A DNA stretch of 64,000 bases from Ruegeria aquimaris (GCF_025751555.1 NZ_JAOWLB010000019.1:24006-88005); one strand, 5' to 3'. Positions 18,143 to 26,784 are shown, counted from the stretch's first letter. Numbers and translations: made by a program. Notes: a model not told the origin generated them from the letters alone.

Positions 18143-18442
18143 TCACATCCGCCAGTGCACCGCCTCGTGCCGCATGCTCAGGCTGTCGGGGGCAATGGCA
18201 GTCATCAGCGCCGCCGCGCAATCCGCAGTTTCGAAGGCGCGCGCGGCCGCCTCGGCCGCCGCCGCATCGGTCCAGACCACACAATCGGTCCAGCGCCCGT
18301 CGGCGCCCCGGCTCAGCCTGCGGTGCACAAAGCCGGGCAGGGCGCGCACAAAGTCCTCGGTCTGCCGGCTCAGTTCCACAAAACGCGCGGCGCTGACATC
18401 GGGGTTCAGCGCGAAGGTGACGATCTCGACGGTCTCGGTCAT
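18143..18442 (-). CDS. Antibiotic-biosynthesis-monooxygenase-like small protein, 99 aa
   Basis: Small alpha/beta barrel protein. M-T-E-T-V-E-I-V-T-F-A-L-N, F-V-E-L-S-R-Q-T-E and L-P-G-F-V-H-R-R-L fit the dimeric ABM fold (residues 1-70). The substrate is unknown; members remove or oxidise small reactive molecules. ATG 18442 gives the usual ~100 residues; a frame extending to 18667 is non-coding. It is probably cotranscribed with the WYL regulator. Confidence 0.75.
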   Translation of the reverse strand: MTETVEIVTFALNPDVSAARFVELSRQTEDFVRALPGFVHRRLSRGADGRWTDCVVWTDAAAAEAAARAFETADCAAALMTAIAPDSLSMRHEAVHWRM

Positions 18443-18492
18443 GGGATATCCTCTTGTCCATGTTGCGATGCTCCCGTGATAGCCACCTTCAA

Positions 18493-18510
18493 CTGACATA
18501 AACCTGTCAG
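18493..18510. promoter_or_regulatory. Candidate operator, inverted repeat CTGACA-N6-TGTCAG
   Basis: CTGACA at 18493-18498 and TGTCAG at 18505-18510 form a perfect dyad with six-base spacing. It lies 50 bases upstream of the ABM-like start and far from tatA. Dyads of this form occur upstream of genes paired with WYL regulators. Binding here by the regulator at 17453-18118 is inferred. Confidence 0.5.
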
Positions 18511-18669
18511 GAGAGGCAAGCCCCCCCGGCAAAATCGTAATATTCATCACAAAGGCGGCGCCCGGCGGGCGCCTTCCCCTTTGCGGCAGCACGCGCGCCC
18601 GGTAGACCGGACGCCAGACACATTCCCGGAGGCGCACTCGCGCTCCGCTGACGACAAAGGAGATCATCC

Positions 18670-18885
18670 ATGCTCAACAATATCGGCCTTCCCGGCCTTC
18701 TGCTCATCGCCGTCGTGGTCCTCGTGCTGTTTGGCCGTGGCAAGATCAGCTCGCTCATGGGCGAGGTCGGCAAGGGCATCACCGCCTTCAAGAAGGGCGT
18801 GAATGACGGCACCAAGGAGCTTGAGGACGACGCGGCCCTGGCGGCCAAGGACGTCTCGCCCGAAACCGACAAGGACAAGGCGTAA
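18670..18885 (+). CDS. tatA: Twin-arginine translocase subunit TatA, 71 aa
   Basis: Pore-forming Tat component. One N-terminal helix (about 5-22) is followed by the F-G-R-G-K-I hinge and an amphipathic helix ending near K-K-G-V-N-D-G. The C-terminus is acidic. It is first in tatABC, with six bases to tatB. It will export folded cofactor proteins such as NapA encoded further along. Confidence 0.95.
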   Translation: MLNNIGLPGLLLIAVVVLVLFGRGKISSLMGEVGKGITAFKKGVNDGTKELEDDAALAAKDVSPETDKDKA

Positions 18886-18891
18886 CCGCAG

Positions 18892-19350
18892 ATGTTCGAT
18901 CTGGGCTGGAGCGAGCTTCTGGTGATCGGCGTTGTGGCGCTGATCGTCGTGGGGCCCAAGGACCTGCCCGTGCTGTTCCGCAATGTCGGGCGCTGGGTCG
19001 GCAAGGCCCGGGGGTTGGCGCGTGAATTCAGCCGGGCGATGAACGATGCCGCCGACGAGGCCGGGGTCAAGGATATCTCGAAGGGGCTCAAGGCCGCCAC
19101 CAACCCGGTGGATTCGGCGCTCGACGGGGTGCGCAAGGCCGCCAGCGACCTGCGCACCGGCGTGGACCCGACCAAATACGACCCCGGCACCGAGACCGGC
19201 AAACTGGCGACCGAGCGGGCCGAACAGGCCAAGAAGATCCAGGCCGCTACCGCCCGCGCCGCCGCGGAACGTCGCCTGCGCGAGGCCACGGCCGAGCTTG
19301 AAAAGGCCAAGGACGCCGAGGCCGCGCTGAAACCCGGAACCGAGACATGA
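18892..19350 (+). CDS. tatB: Sec-independent translocase subunit TatB, 152 aa
   Basis: Tat receptor component. [26 protein letters not shown] is the TatB N-terminal signature, with the conserved Glu8 and Gly-Pro hinge at 21-22. An amphipathic helix and a long Ala/Glu-rich tail follow. Its stop overlaps tatC ATG by four bases. Confidence 0.95.
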   Translation: MFDLGWSELLVIGVVALIVVGPKDLPVLFRNVGRWVGKARGLAREFSRAMNDAADEAGVKDISKGLKAATNPVDSALDGVRKAASDLRTGVDPTKYDPGTETGKLATERAEQAKKIQAATARAAAERRLREATAELEKAKDAEAALKPGTET

Positions 19351-20273
19351 GCAAGACAGACGAGATCGACGACACCTCTGCCCCGCTGATCGAACACCTG
19401 GCCGAGCTGCGCACCCGTCTCATTCGCGCGGTGATCGCCTTTATCGTCGGGATCGTGCTGGCCTTTGTCGTGGCCGAGCCGATCCTCCAGTTCCTCCTGG
19501 CGCCGATCGAGGCGACCCTGCGCGAGCTGGGCGACCCGTCGCCGACGCTGCAATACACCTCGCCGCAGGAATACCTGTTCACCCTGTTCCGCATCTCGAT
19601 GGTGTTCGGCTTTGCGCTGGCCTTTCCGGTAATCGGCTACCAGCTCTGGCGCTTTGTCGCGCCGGGACTCTACCGCTCGGAAAAAGGGGCGTTCCTGCCC
19701 TTCATGATCGCCTCGCCCTTCATGTTCCTCTTGGGCGCGTCATTCGCGCAATTCGTGGTGACACCGCTGGCGATGCAGTTCTTTCTGGGCTTTGCAGATG
19801 TCAGCTCGATCTTCGCCAACCTGTTGTCGGGGGCTGCGGGGGATGTGCCCGCGGATGTGGCGGTGGTTCCCGAAACCTCCGACGGGGTCCGGATCACCTT
19901 CTTCGGCAAGGTCAACGAATCGCTCGACATCACGCTCAAGTTCATCATGGCCTTCGGCCTCTGCTTCCAGCTTCCGGTTCTGCTGACCCTGATGGGCAAG
20001 GCCGGGCTGGTCAGCGCCGAGGGGCTGGGCAGCGTGCGCAAATACGCCGTGGTGGCGATCCTGATCCTGGCCGCTCTGGTCACGCCGCCGGATGTGGTGA
20101 CCCAGCTCATCCTCTTTACCGTGGTCTATGGCCTCTACGAGATCTCGATCTTCCTGGTGGCCCGGGTCGAAAAGAAGCGCGAGGCGCAGTTGCGCGCCGA
20201 TGGCTATTATGACGACGAACAGGAATTCGACGATCCGCTGATGGCCGAATTCGACGAAGAAGAAAGCAAGTAG
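19347..20273 (+). CDS. tatC: Sec-independent translocase subunit TatC, 308 aa
   Basis: Multi-spanning twin-arginine signal receptor. The family motif [12 protein letters not shown] is at residues 14-25. Six hydrophobic helices follow. [20 protein letters not shown] lies near 92-110. A periplasmic loop is extended by a gap-filling segment near 155-180, as in other alphaproteobacterial TatC. A strong terminator follows 21 bases after the stop. Confidence 0.96.
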   Translation: MSKTDEIDDTSAPLIEHLAELRTRLIRAVIAFIVGIVLAFVVAEPILQFLLAPIEATLRELGDPSPTLQYTSPQEYLFTLFRISMVFGFALAFPVIGYQLWRFVAPGLYRSEKGAFLPFMIASPFMFLLGASFAQFVVTPLAMQFFLGFADVSSIFANLLSGAAGDVPADVAVVPETSDGVRITFFGKVNESLDITLKFIMAFGLCFQLPVLLTLMGKAGLVSAEGLGSVRKYAVVAILILAALVTPPDVVTQLILFTVVYGLYEISIFLVARVEKKREAQLRADGYYDDEQEFDDPLMAEFDEEESK

Positions 20274-20294
20274 GCGCCACGCGTCCGAGACCCC

Positions 20295-20323
20295 AAAAGG
20301 CGCGCCGCCCTGGCGCGCCTTTT
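20295..20323. terminator. Bidirectional rho-independent terminator
   Basis: AAAAGGCGCGCC (20295-20306) pairs perfectly with GGCGCGCCTTTT (20312-20323) around a five-base loop. The U-tract serves tatC on the plus strand, and the A-tract gives a U-run on the minus strand for the convergent adenylate cyclase. The cyclase stop codon begins at 20325, touching the element. Confidence 0.9.
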
Positions 20324-21906
20324 CACGTCTGCGGGCGAGGGACCGGCTCTTTCTTCGGCCCGGGCTGTTGCAGTCGTCCGGCCAGCCACCAGGTTTCCAC
20401 CGGACCGACTCCGTTGACCTCGACCCGACCCCGTGGCTCGAACCTGTAGTTGGCCCGCAACTGCTCCTGTACCGGTTTCGTCGCCTGTATGCGCCCCGGT
20501 TCGCCATGGCTCTCCATGCGGCTGGCGATATTCACCGTTTCGCCCCAGATGTCATAGAACAGCTTCTGGTGGCCGATCACACCGGCCACCGCCGGCCCGG
20601 CATGCAGGCCGATCCGGATGTCCACACCACCGGCAAAGGTCCGGGCGACCTCCAGCATGTCCAGCGCCATTTCCGCGACCCTGTGCACCGGATCGTCGCA
20701 GGCCTCCGGCGCGCCCGCCGCCACCATGTAGGAATCGCCGATCGTCTTGATCTTTTCCAGCCCGTGCCGTTGCGCCAGCTCGTCGAAGACCGAGAACAGG
20801 CCATTGAGGAAGTTGACGATTTCCTCCGGCGTCATCTTGGCCGCGCGCGGGGTAAAGCCCTCGATATCTGCAAACAGGATCGCCACCGATGGCAGGCTGT
20901 CCGCGATTGTCCTTGTCGGATCGTCCTTGAGCCGGGCGGCGATCTGCTCGGGCAACAGGTTGCGCAGCAACCTCTCGGACCGCGCGTGTTCGGTGGCCAG
21001 CTCCGCCCGTTGCGCCTCGACCTTTGCATAGAGCTCCCCCAGCCGTTGGCTGGTCGCGTTCACATCGCGGGCCAGATCCCCCAATTCGTCCCGGTTGGGA
21101 ACCGTGACCCGCATATCGAACTGCCCTCCCGCGATGGCACCAAGCGTCTCGCCGATCCGCCGGACCGGCCAGATCAGCGAGCTTGAGAACGCATAACCCA
21201 GCAGAAACGCGGCACCAATCGCGGCCAGAGCCGAGGCAATGACCATCTCGCGCGAGGATTCATAGGCCAGCGCCGTCGTGCGCGCCGTTTCAGCCATTTC
21301 CGCTTCGATGTCCTGAACCTTGGAATAGGCGCCACGCTGCATCCGCAGGGCGATGGGCAAGAAGGTCTGGCGCGCGATGGCGCCTGCCGACTTGTAATCC
21401 TTGCTCTCGCGCAGGGTGCCTGCACGCCGGGCAATCTCCTGCAACCGCTTTGCATTTGCCCGCTGCGCCGAGATTTCTGCAGCGTCCGGCTGCCCTGCGC
21501 GCCCGATGGTCCGGAGCCCCTGACCGGTGTGAAGCACAAGGTTATTTGTGCCTTCGATCAGAAGAAACGAAGTGTTACTGAAGAAACTGCTGGCTTTCTG
21601 CCGCTGCACGTCGTTCGGATCAATGGCCATCGCGGTGGCCAGGGTCACAAGATCGCTCAGGTAAACATACTGATCGTTGAAGAACGCGATGCGTGCCTGA
21701 TCGCGCAACAACTTCTCGGTCCTGTCGTTGGCCTGCCGCAGTGTTTCCAGCCCGATCCAGGCCAGCCCGGCCATCAACAAAGTGACGCCCAGAAAGGCCG
21801 ATAGCAGCTTCAGCCGGATCGAAACCGACAGACCTGCAATCGAACGAACCAGGATGTTCGGCCGGGGTGTCGTCTCGTCCGCGTGGTGATCTGGTGATTG
21901 CGGCAA
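20323..21906 (-). CDS. Membrane class III adenylate cyclase with HAMP domain, 527 aa
   Basis: Makes cAMP from ATP. One helix near residues 35-55 is followed by a ~150-residue extracytoplasmic helical sensor. A second helix near 215-235, a HAMP domain and coiled coil, and a C-terminal cyclase domain complete it. Catalytic features: F-A-D-I-E-G-F, E-K-I-K-T-I-G-D-S-Y (adenine-specifying Lys), G-L-H-A-G, and Y-D-I-W-G-E-T-V-N-I-A-S-R. No ATG exists near the N-terminus; TTG 21906 is chosen because GGGGAGG lies six bases upstream. TTG 21919-21921 is less likely. Confidence 0.9.
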   Translation of the reverse strand: MPQSPDHHADETTPRPNILVRSIAGLSVSIRLKLLSAFLGVTLLMAGLAWIGLETLRQANDRTEKLLRDQARIAFFNDQYVYLSDLVTLATAMAIDPNDVQRQKASSFFSNTSFLLIEGTNNLVLHTGQGLRTIGRAGQPDAAEISAQRANAKRLQEIARRAGTLRESKDYKSAGAIARQTFLPIALRMQRGAYSKVQDIEAEMAETARTTALAYESSREMVIASALAAIGAAFLLGYAFSSSLIWPVRRIGETLGAIAGGQFDMRVTVPNRDELGDLARDVNATSQRLGELYAKVEAQRAELATEHARSERLLRNLLPEQIAARLKDDPTRTIADSLPSVAILFADIEGFTPRAAKMTPEEIVNFLNGLFSVFDELAQRHGLEKIKTIGDSYMVAAGAPEACDDPVHRVAEMALDMLEVARTFAGGVDIRIGLHAGPAVAGVIGHQKLFYDIWGETVNIASRMESHGEPGRIQATKPVQEQLRANYRFEPRGRVEVNGVGPVETWWLAGRLQQPGPKKEPVPRPQT

Positions 21907-22058
21907 TGTCCGCCTCCCCAAAGCCCTGCCACTTCAACTAATCACACCGGCAGAGCTGAGACAAACGTCCGGGGCAAATACGCAAGGCCAAATGGCTTTC
22001 CCGATCTTGCCCGCCTGTGGCGATCAAACCACAAATCCCAAGAGACGCACAGGCCGCG

Positions 22059-22790
22059 TCAGACCAGACCGAACCGCACAAGCAGTGCCCAGAGCAAGGG
22101 TAGCAGCAGCGCGGTGGCCACCGCGTTCAGCCCCATGGCCAGTCCCGAAAACGCGCCCGCCGTCTCGTTCACCTGCAAGGCCCTCGCGGTGCCGATGCCG
22201 TGGCTGGCTGTGCCCATCGCCAGCCCGCGCGCCTGCCAGTCGCGGATGCCCAGCAGGTTCAGCAGCATCGGCCCGAACATGGCCCCGAAGATCCCGGTCA
22301 CGATCACCAGCACCGCCGTCAGCGAGGGCAGCCCGCCCAGTTGCTCGGCAATGGCCATCGCCACCGGCGCCGTCACCGATTTGGGCGCGACCGAGGCCAG
22401 CAGCGCCTCCGATCCGCCCATCAGCCGGGTCACCGCAACCGCCGTCAGGATCGCCGTCAGCGACCCGCACAAGAGGCTGACCGTGATCGCCAGCGCCGAG
22501 CGCCTGACCCGGTGCCATTGACGATAGAGCGGCACTGCCAGCGCCACGGTCGCCGGGCCCAGCAGGAAATGCACGAATTGCGCACCCTGGAAATAGGTGC
22601 CGTAATCCGTCCCCGTCAGCACCAGCACCGCCACCACGATCAGCACCGCGCCCAGCACCGGGTTCAGGAACGGGCTGCGGCCTCCCCGCTCGAACAGCCA
22701 GCTTGCCGCCTGAAAGGCGACCAGCGTCAGCGTCAGGTGAAACAGCGGCGAGGCGCTGAGATAGACCCAGGTTTCGGCCAGACTATCCAT
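22059..22790 (-). CDS. lrgB: LrgB-family protein (CidB/LrgB), 243 aa
   Basis: Inner-membrane protein, partner of LrgA in controlling murein hydrolase export or small-organic-acid flux. About seven hydrophobic helices. The conserved A-P-K-S-V-T-A-P-V-A-M near 130 and G-T-A-S-H-G-I-G-T-A-R-A near 190 are LrgB signatures. It overlaps the lrgA end by 8 bases. Whether it acts as antiholin or pyruvate transporter is not decided by sequence. Confidence 0.9.
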   Translation of the reverse strand: MDSLAETWVYLSASPLFHLTLTLVAFQAASWLFERGGRSPFLNPVLGAVLIVVAVLVLTGTDYGTYFQGAQFVHFLLGPATVALAVPLYRQWHRVRRSALAITVSLLCGSLTAILTAVAVTRLMGGSEALLASVAPKSVTAPVAMAIAEQLGGLPSLTAVLVIVTGIFGAMFGPMLLNLLGIRDWQARGLAMGTASHGIGTARALQVNETAGAFSGLAMGLNAVATALLLPLLWALLVRFGLV

Positions 22791-23133
22791 CGCTCGGCTC
22801 TCTCCGGCCCAGCCAGCGCATCAACAGGCCGGTCACCGCGATGGTGGCCAGCGTGCTGACGACAAGCGCCACGCCCAGCGGCACCAGCGCCTCGCCCAGG
22901 AGCCGGAAATGCAGCATCACCCCGGTCCCCGCCGGCACGAACAGCAGCGACATCGCCCGCAGCAATCCTCCCGCCGTCTGTTCCAGCGCCTCGGGCACCT
23001 CGCCCCGGATCATCAGGAGCGCGAACAGCGCCAGCATGCCCAGCACCGGCCCCGGCACCGGCAGGTCCAGCGCGCCCACCGCCAGCTCTCCGGCCAGCTG
23101 GCACACCAGTATCAATGTCAGGAACCCCAGCAT
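22783..23133 (-). CDS. lrgA: LrgA/CidA-family protein, 116 aa
   Basis: Holin-like membrane protein with four helices. G-L-P-V-P-G-P-V-L-G-M-type sequence is present as D-L-P-V-P-G-P-V-L-G-M-L near residue 27, the family signature. ATG 23133 follows GGAGGG by four bases; GTG 23136 would be too close to it. First gene of lrgAB. The spacer upstream (23134-23322) holds the tandem motif at 23214. Confidence 0.88.
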   Translation of the reverse strand: MLGFLTLILVCQLAGELAVGALDLPVPGPVLGMLALFALLMIRGEVPEALEQTAGGLLRAMSLLFVPAGTGVMLHFRLLGEALVPLGVALVVSTLATIAVTGLLMRWLGRREPSDG

Positions 23134-23213
23134 CACGCCCTCCGCTTGCCCCGGACTTGCAGAGTGTCAGTGGGGTCCGCGCGGATCAAGCCGTCTCGCG
23201 CCTTGTCTGAGGC

Positions 23214-23262
23214 TGTACAAAACGGTCAATTCCCCCTCTGGAACAGGTACAAAACGGTCAAT
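23214..23262. repeat. Tandem GTACAAAACGGTCAA motif, copy 1
   Basis: GTACAAAACGGTCAATT at 23215-23231 and GTACAAAACGGTCAAT at 23247-23262 repeat with a 32-bp period. The intervening 15 bases, CCCCCTCTGGAACAG, are also mostly conserved in the second locus at 55076-55123. It lies between divergent lrgA and the DUF815 gene. It may be a regulator site or a remnant of a transposon end; no transposase is nearby. Confidence 0.75.
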
Positions 23263-23322
23263 CCGGCCCTTGCCGCGCCGCCGCGAACATGGTTTCTGTG
23301 CCCGACCGCAGGGAGGAGAGAC

Positions 23323-24165
23323 ATGGACAACGACGCGCTCAACCGCATTGCCGAAGCCCTCGAACGCATGGCGCCCGCCCCCCTGCGCGCCCCCGATTTA
23401 GCCAGCGCGCCCGCCTTTGTCTGGCATGTCGGGCCGGAACGGCTGGAACCGGTGCGCGATGTCAGCCGGGTCGATCTCGACCTGCTGGTGGGCATCAACC
23501 GCTCGCGCGATACGCTCCTGGACAACACCCGCCGTTTCGCCGCCGGGTTCAAGGCCAACAATGCACTTTTGTGGGGTGCGCGCGGCATGGGAAAATCGAG
23601 CCTGGTCAAAGCGGTGCACGGCACTCTTCAATCTGAGTTCCCGGATCTGAAACTGGTCGAGCTTCAGCGCGAGGACCTGCCCTCGGTCGCCCGTCTGCTG
23701 AACCATCTGCGCAGCGCATCGCAGCGCTTCATCCTGTTCTGCGACGACCTGTCGTTCAGCCATGACGACCAGCATTACAAGTCGCTCAAGGCGGTTCTGG
23801 ATGGCGGCATCGAGGGACGGCCCGAGAACGTGGTGTTCTATGCCACCTCCAACCGCCGTCACCTGATGCCCCGCGACATGATCGAAAACGAACGCTCCAG
23901 CGCCATCAACCCCTCCGAGGCGGTCGAGGAAAAGGTTTCGCTTTCCGACCGCTTCGGTCTCTGGCTAGGCTTCCACCCCTGCGATCAGGACGAATATCTT
24001 GCGATGATCGACCGCTATTGCGCTGCATATGGTGTGTCCGTCGCACCCGAGACCCTGCGCGCCGAAGCCATCGAATGGCAGGCCACGCGCGGCGCCCGCT
24101 CCGGCCGCGTTGCCTGGCAATTCTTCGTCGATCTGGCCGGACGGCAGGGCGTCAGGTTTGAATGA
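23323..24165 (+). CDS. DUF815-family AAA+ ATPase, 280 aa
   Basis: P-loop ATPase of the DUF815 group. Walker A G-A-R-G-M-G-K-S-S lies near residue 87. Walker B is F-I-L-F-C-D-D-L-S-F, and a sensor region F-Y-A-T-S-N-R-R-H-L follows. Cellular role is unestablished. ATG 23323 follows GGGAGGAGA. The final 48 coding bases (24105-24152) are repeated at 25124-25171, on the far side of an AT-rich insert. The present C-terminus, V-R-F-E, may therefore have been supplied by that insert. Confidence 0.88.
   Translation: MDNDALNRIAEALERMAPAPLRAPDLASAPAFVWHVGPERLEPVRDVSRVDLDLLVGINRSRDTLLDNTRRFAAGFKANNALLWGARGMGKSSLVKAVHGTLQSEFPDLKLVELQREDLPSVARLLNHLRSASQRFILFCDDLSFSHDDQHYKSLKAVLDGGIEGRPENVVFYATSNRRHLMPRDMIENERSSAINPSEAVEEKVSLSDRFGLWLGFHPCDQDEYLAMIDRYCAAYGVSVAPETLRAEAIEWQATRGARSGRVAWQFFVDLAGRQGVRFE
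24105..24152 (+). repeat. Direct repeat, left copy (3' end of the DUF815 gene)
   Basis: These 48 bases of the DUF815 gene match 25124-25171 at 42 positions. The region encodes R-V-A-W-Q-F-F-V-D-L-A-G-R-Q-G-V. The offset between copies is 1019 bp. Confidence 0.85.
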
Positions 24166-25123
24166 AACGCTTGGGTGTAGGTGTAGGGTTGTTCCGGTTT
24201 ATTGGAGCCAGTGATCGTCATTTTGAAATAAACGCTGCTTCGCTGAATCCAATAAATTATTGATCTATGCTCAGTCTAATTCGCTCAGCAAACAAAAGTC
24301 AGAGACTTAGTTGAGAGACGCTGAGTGCAAATACTACTCCTAGTGCTTGTCATAGTAAATCAAGCAGGTCATATTCTGTCGGGCTGCTGGAAAGTCCAAG
24401 GATTATTTCGCTGACTGTTTCGCATCAGCAATGGTTCGACGAGGTTCTCCTGCAGCTTCCAGGCCAACAACAATTTACTTAGTGGAGCTGCTTTCTCTTC
24501 CAATAGATGGCGCCATATTCTCAGCAATATGACTGATATCCAAATCCTCAATCGCTTCAACTTGTTCGCCCGTCAGGTGTCCGCCGTCAAGTTTCTGCCG
24601 TTAGCACGTATATATTCCTTCCGCCGGTGATGGTGATAACTATTATGGTTGTGTGGATTTAGTCGAGGTAGTATAAATATTGTTAATTTTCAGTTTCCCA
24701 TGTTTGTGATACTGACTGCAACCGGATGAAGAGGGGCGTGCCCATGAAAATAGTTAGCCGACTTATCTTCATTTTGGTTTGGTCGTGTTTTTGTTATTGG
24801 GTGTTGAGAGGGGCGGTTGTACCGGATGCAATTGAGCCTTTGGTCGTGGGTTTGATGGCGATGATACTGCTTCGGTTTTACAAGTTTTGCTCCGGAAAGT
24901 TAAAGGATGGAGAATTGAATTGAGTGCACAACAAGACTTTGGCCTGAGTTGAAACTACGGACTGTGAATTTTACATGGTCTGTTAACGAAACAGATGCGA
25001 AATATGGTTTGCATAGGGATGACTGCGAGGGAATTCGATCGATCTTCATAAACTCTGTGCCACTTGCGTCCTTGTACGTTTGTCGACTTTATTTCCTCTC
25101 GTCTTACATTGTGCACTCTCGGT
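24166..25123. other. AT-rich insert between direct repeats
   Basis: About 960 bases with composition clearly unlike the surroundings: 24241-24300 has 22 G/C of 60. Only one small gene (24744-24923) is supported. Short open stretches near 24490-24600 on the minus strand may be decayed coding sequence. No integrase, transposase, tRNA or inverted terminal repeat was found. The flanking direct repeats suggest an integrated element that has since decayed, or a duplication followed by loss. Confidence 0.7.
24744..24923 (+). CDS. Small membrane protein in the AT-rich insert, 59 aa
   Basis: Unrecognised. Two hydrophobic segments (about 5-23 and 33-47) are separated by G-A-V-V-P-D-A-I-E-P. The tail is charged (F-C-S-G-K-L-K-D-G-E-L-N). 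ATG 24744 has GAGGGG seven bases upstream; ATG 24726 is an alternative without a good site. Low GC and AT-rich codon choice unlike neighbours suggest acquired DNA. It could be a phage- or toxin-like small membrane protein, but there is no direct evidence. Confidence 0.55.
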   Translation: MKIVSRLIFILVWSCFCYWVLRGAVVPDAIEPLVVGLMAMILLRFYKFCSGKLKDGELN

Positions 25124-25171
25124 CCGTGTTATCTGGCAGTTCTTCGTCGATCCGGCCGGACGGCAAGGCGT
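25124..25171 (+). repeat. Direct repeat, right copy (displaced ATPase 3' end)
   Basis: 42 of 48 bases match 24105-24152 in the same orientation and frame. It encodes R-V-I-W-Q-F-F-V-D-P-A-G-R-Q-G-V, then A-I and a TGA at 25178-25180. It has no start of its own. It looks like the 3' terminus of a diverged DUF815 gene left behind by the insert. Confidence 0.8.
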
Positions 25172-25254
25172 GGCGATCTGATCCGGTCCGGTTGATCGGT
25201 AACCGACACTGTGGCAGACTGAACCGAACCTCTCTTGAGGGGGGGAGGGATTTT

Positions 25255-26784
25255 ATGCTCAGACTTGTCTTTGCCCTGTTTTTCAGCCTGTTGCCCGCCG
25301 TTCTTTGGGCAGAGAAGGTGGCCCTGGTCATCGGCAACGCCTCCTATCAGAACGTGGCGCCGCTGGCCAATCCGGGCCGCGATGCCGAGGCGGTTTCGGC
25401 GGCGCTGAGCAGGCAGGGGTTCGAGGTGGTCAAGGTCACCGACCTGACCCGCAGCGCGCTCTACAACACCCTGCGCGAGTTTCGCGACAAGGCCGACCGC
25501 GCCGAGGTCGCCATGGTCTATTACGCCGGTCACGGGATCGAGGTCGGCGGCCAGAACTTTCTGATCCCGGTCGACGCGCGCCTCTCGGACGAGCGTGATG
25601 CCGACCTGGAGATGATCGGCATGGACGTGGTCCTGCGGCAACTCTCAGGGGCGAAAAAGCTCAAGATGGTGGTGCTGGACGCCTGCCGCGACAACCCGTT
25701 TGTCCAGAAGATGCAGCGCGAGAACCGTGGCCGCAACGTGGGTCAAGGTTTGGCCATCGTCTCCAACGCCGAGGCCGCGACACTGATCGCTTACGCCGCC
25801 GCCGCGGGCGAGGTGACGCCCGATGGTCTGGCGGGCCAGAACTCCCCCTTCACCTCCGCCTTTCTCAAGGCGCTGGATCTGCCTCCGGCGGATGTGCGCA
25901 TCCTGCTGGGTGCGGTCCGGGACGAGCTCAACCGCACCGTGCCCGGCGCGGTTCCTTTCGTCTATTCCTCGCTGGGGGCCGAACAGGTGGTGATCAATCC
26001 CAATTCGGCCGAGCCAGCACCGGCACCCGTGGTGGTGGAAACACCGGTGGTGAATGACGAAGAGCAGATGCTGCGCGACTATGCCAAGGCGGAGTTCACC
26101 GGCACGGTCGAGGGGTGGGATGTGTTCCTTGAAACCCACGCGGCCCAGTCTTCGCAGCTTCTGTACTTGCTGGCGCAGCGCACGCGCAGCCAGTTGGCAA
26201 GCCAGCAGGTCGCTGCCCTGCCGCCGCAAACCGGCACCACAGAGCGTACCTCGGCCCCGCCGCCGGTGACCGCGCCCGTTGCCCCGCTTGTCGAGGAACA
26301 GAAACAGGCCGCTGTCCAGCTCCCGGTCACCCTTGAGCCTCAGCCTGTGCCCGAACCACCGGCGCCCGTGCTGAGCCGGGACGAGCTGAAGCGGGCGGTG
26401 CAAGCGGCGCTCAAGGACCGGGGGTGCTATCGCAGCTCGGTGGACGGCATCTGGGGGCGCGGCTCGCTGGCTGCTCTGGTCCGGTTCAACAAGGCCGCCG
26501 GAACCGATCTGCACCTCAACAGCAATTCTGACCCGGAAGTCTTCGCCGCGGTGCTGGAACAGGTCGAGCAGAACGAAGAGGTGATCTGCGTCGTGGCCCA
26601 GCCCGCGCCAAAACCGGCGCGAAAAACAACCGCGGCACGCCAACCGGCAACCACAGCAACCGCCCCCGCGCCAGCACCGGCGAAACCTGCGGCCAAATCC
26701 GGAGCGCCGACATGCCGTCCAAAATACGGCACCCTCTACGGATCGGACGGATCGCTTTCCGTCGGCCTGCCGCTCTGCCGCTGA
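25255..26784 (+). CDS. Secreted caspase-like (C14) protein with C-terminal binding domain, 509 aa
   Basis: Predicted cysteine peptidase exported by Sec: signal peptide at 1-19 (ending V-L-W-A-E). The caspase-fold p20 domain follows, with V-A-L-V-I-G-N-A-x-Y at 22-31, catalytic His93 in Y-Y-A-G-H-G, and Cys144 in D-A-C-R-D-N-P-F. A Pro/Ala-rich linker leads to a peptidoglycan-binding-like module near 390-440 (D-G-I-W-G-R-G-S-L-A-A-L). A second Ala/Pro-rich tail ends in two Cys. ATG 25255 follows GGGGGAGGGA. An upstream in-frame extension to 24949 is the AT-rich insert. Substrate unknown. Confidence 0.88.
   Translation: MLRLVFALFFSLLPAVLWAEKVALVIGNASYQNVAPLANPGRDAEAVSAALSRQGFEVVKVTDLTRSALYNTLREFRDKADRAEVAMVYYAGHGIEVGGQNFLIPVDARLSDERDADLEMIGMDVVLRQLSGAKKLKMVVLDACRDNPFVQKMQRENRGRNVGQGLAIVSNAEAATLIAYAAAAGEVTPDGLAGQNSPFTSAFLKALDLPPADVRILLGAVRDELNRTVPGAVPFVYSSLGAEQVVINPNSAEPAPAPVVVETPVVNDEEQMLRDYAKAEFTGTVEGWDVFLETHAAQSSQLLYLLAQRTRSQLASQQVAALPPQTGTTERTSAPPPVTAPVAPLVEEQKQAAVQLPVTLEPQPVPEPPAPVLSRDELKRAVQAALKDRGCYRSSVDGIWGRGSLAALVRFNKAAGTDLHLNSNSDPEVFAAVLEQVEQNEEVICVVAQPAPKPARKTTAARQPATTATAPAPAPAKPAAKSGAPTCRPKYGTLYGSDGSLSVGLPLCR

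Noticed and set aside
24369..24560. 63-codon minus-strand open frame in the AT-rich insert
   Set aside because: No ribosome binding site and no recognisable domain. A neighbouring frame in the same place is equally open but has no start, so both look like decayed sequence.
24949..25254. N-terminal extension of the caspase-like protein
   Set aside because: It would read through AT-rich insert sequence and the duplicated repeat before the signal peptide. ATG 25255 has a strong ribosome site and a clean signal sequence.
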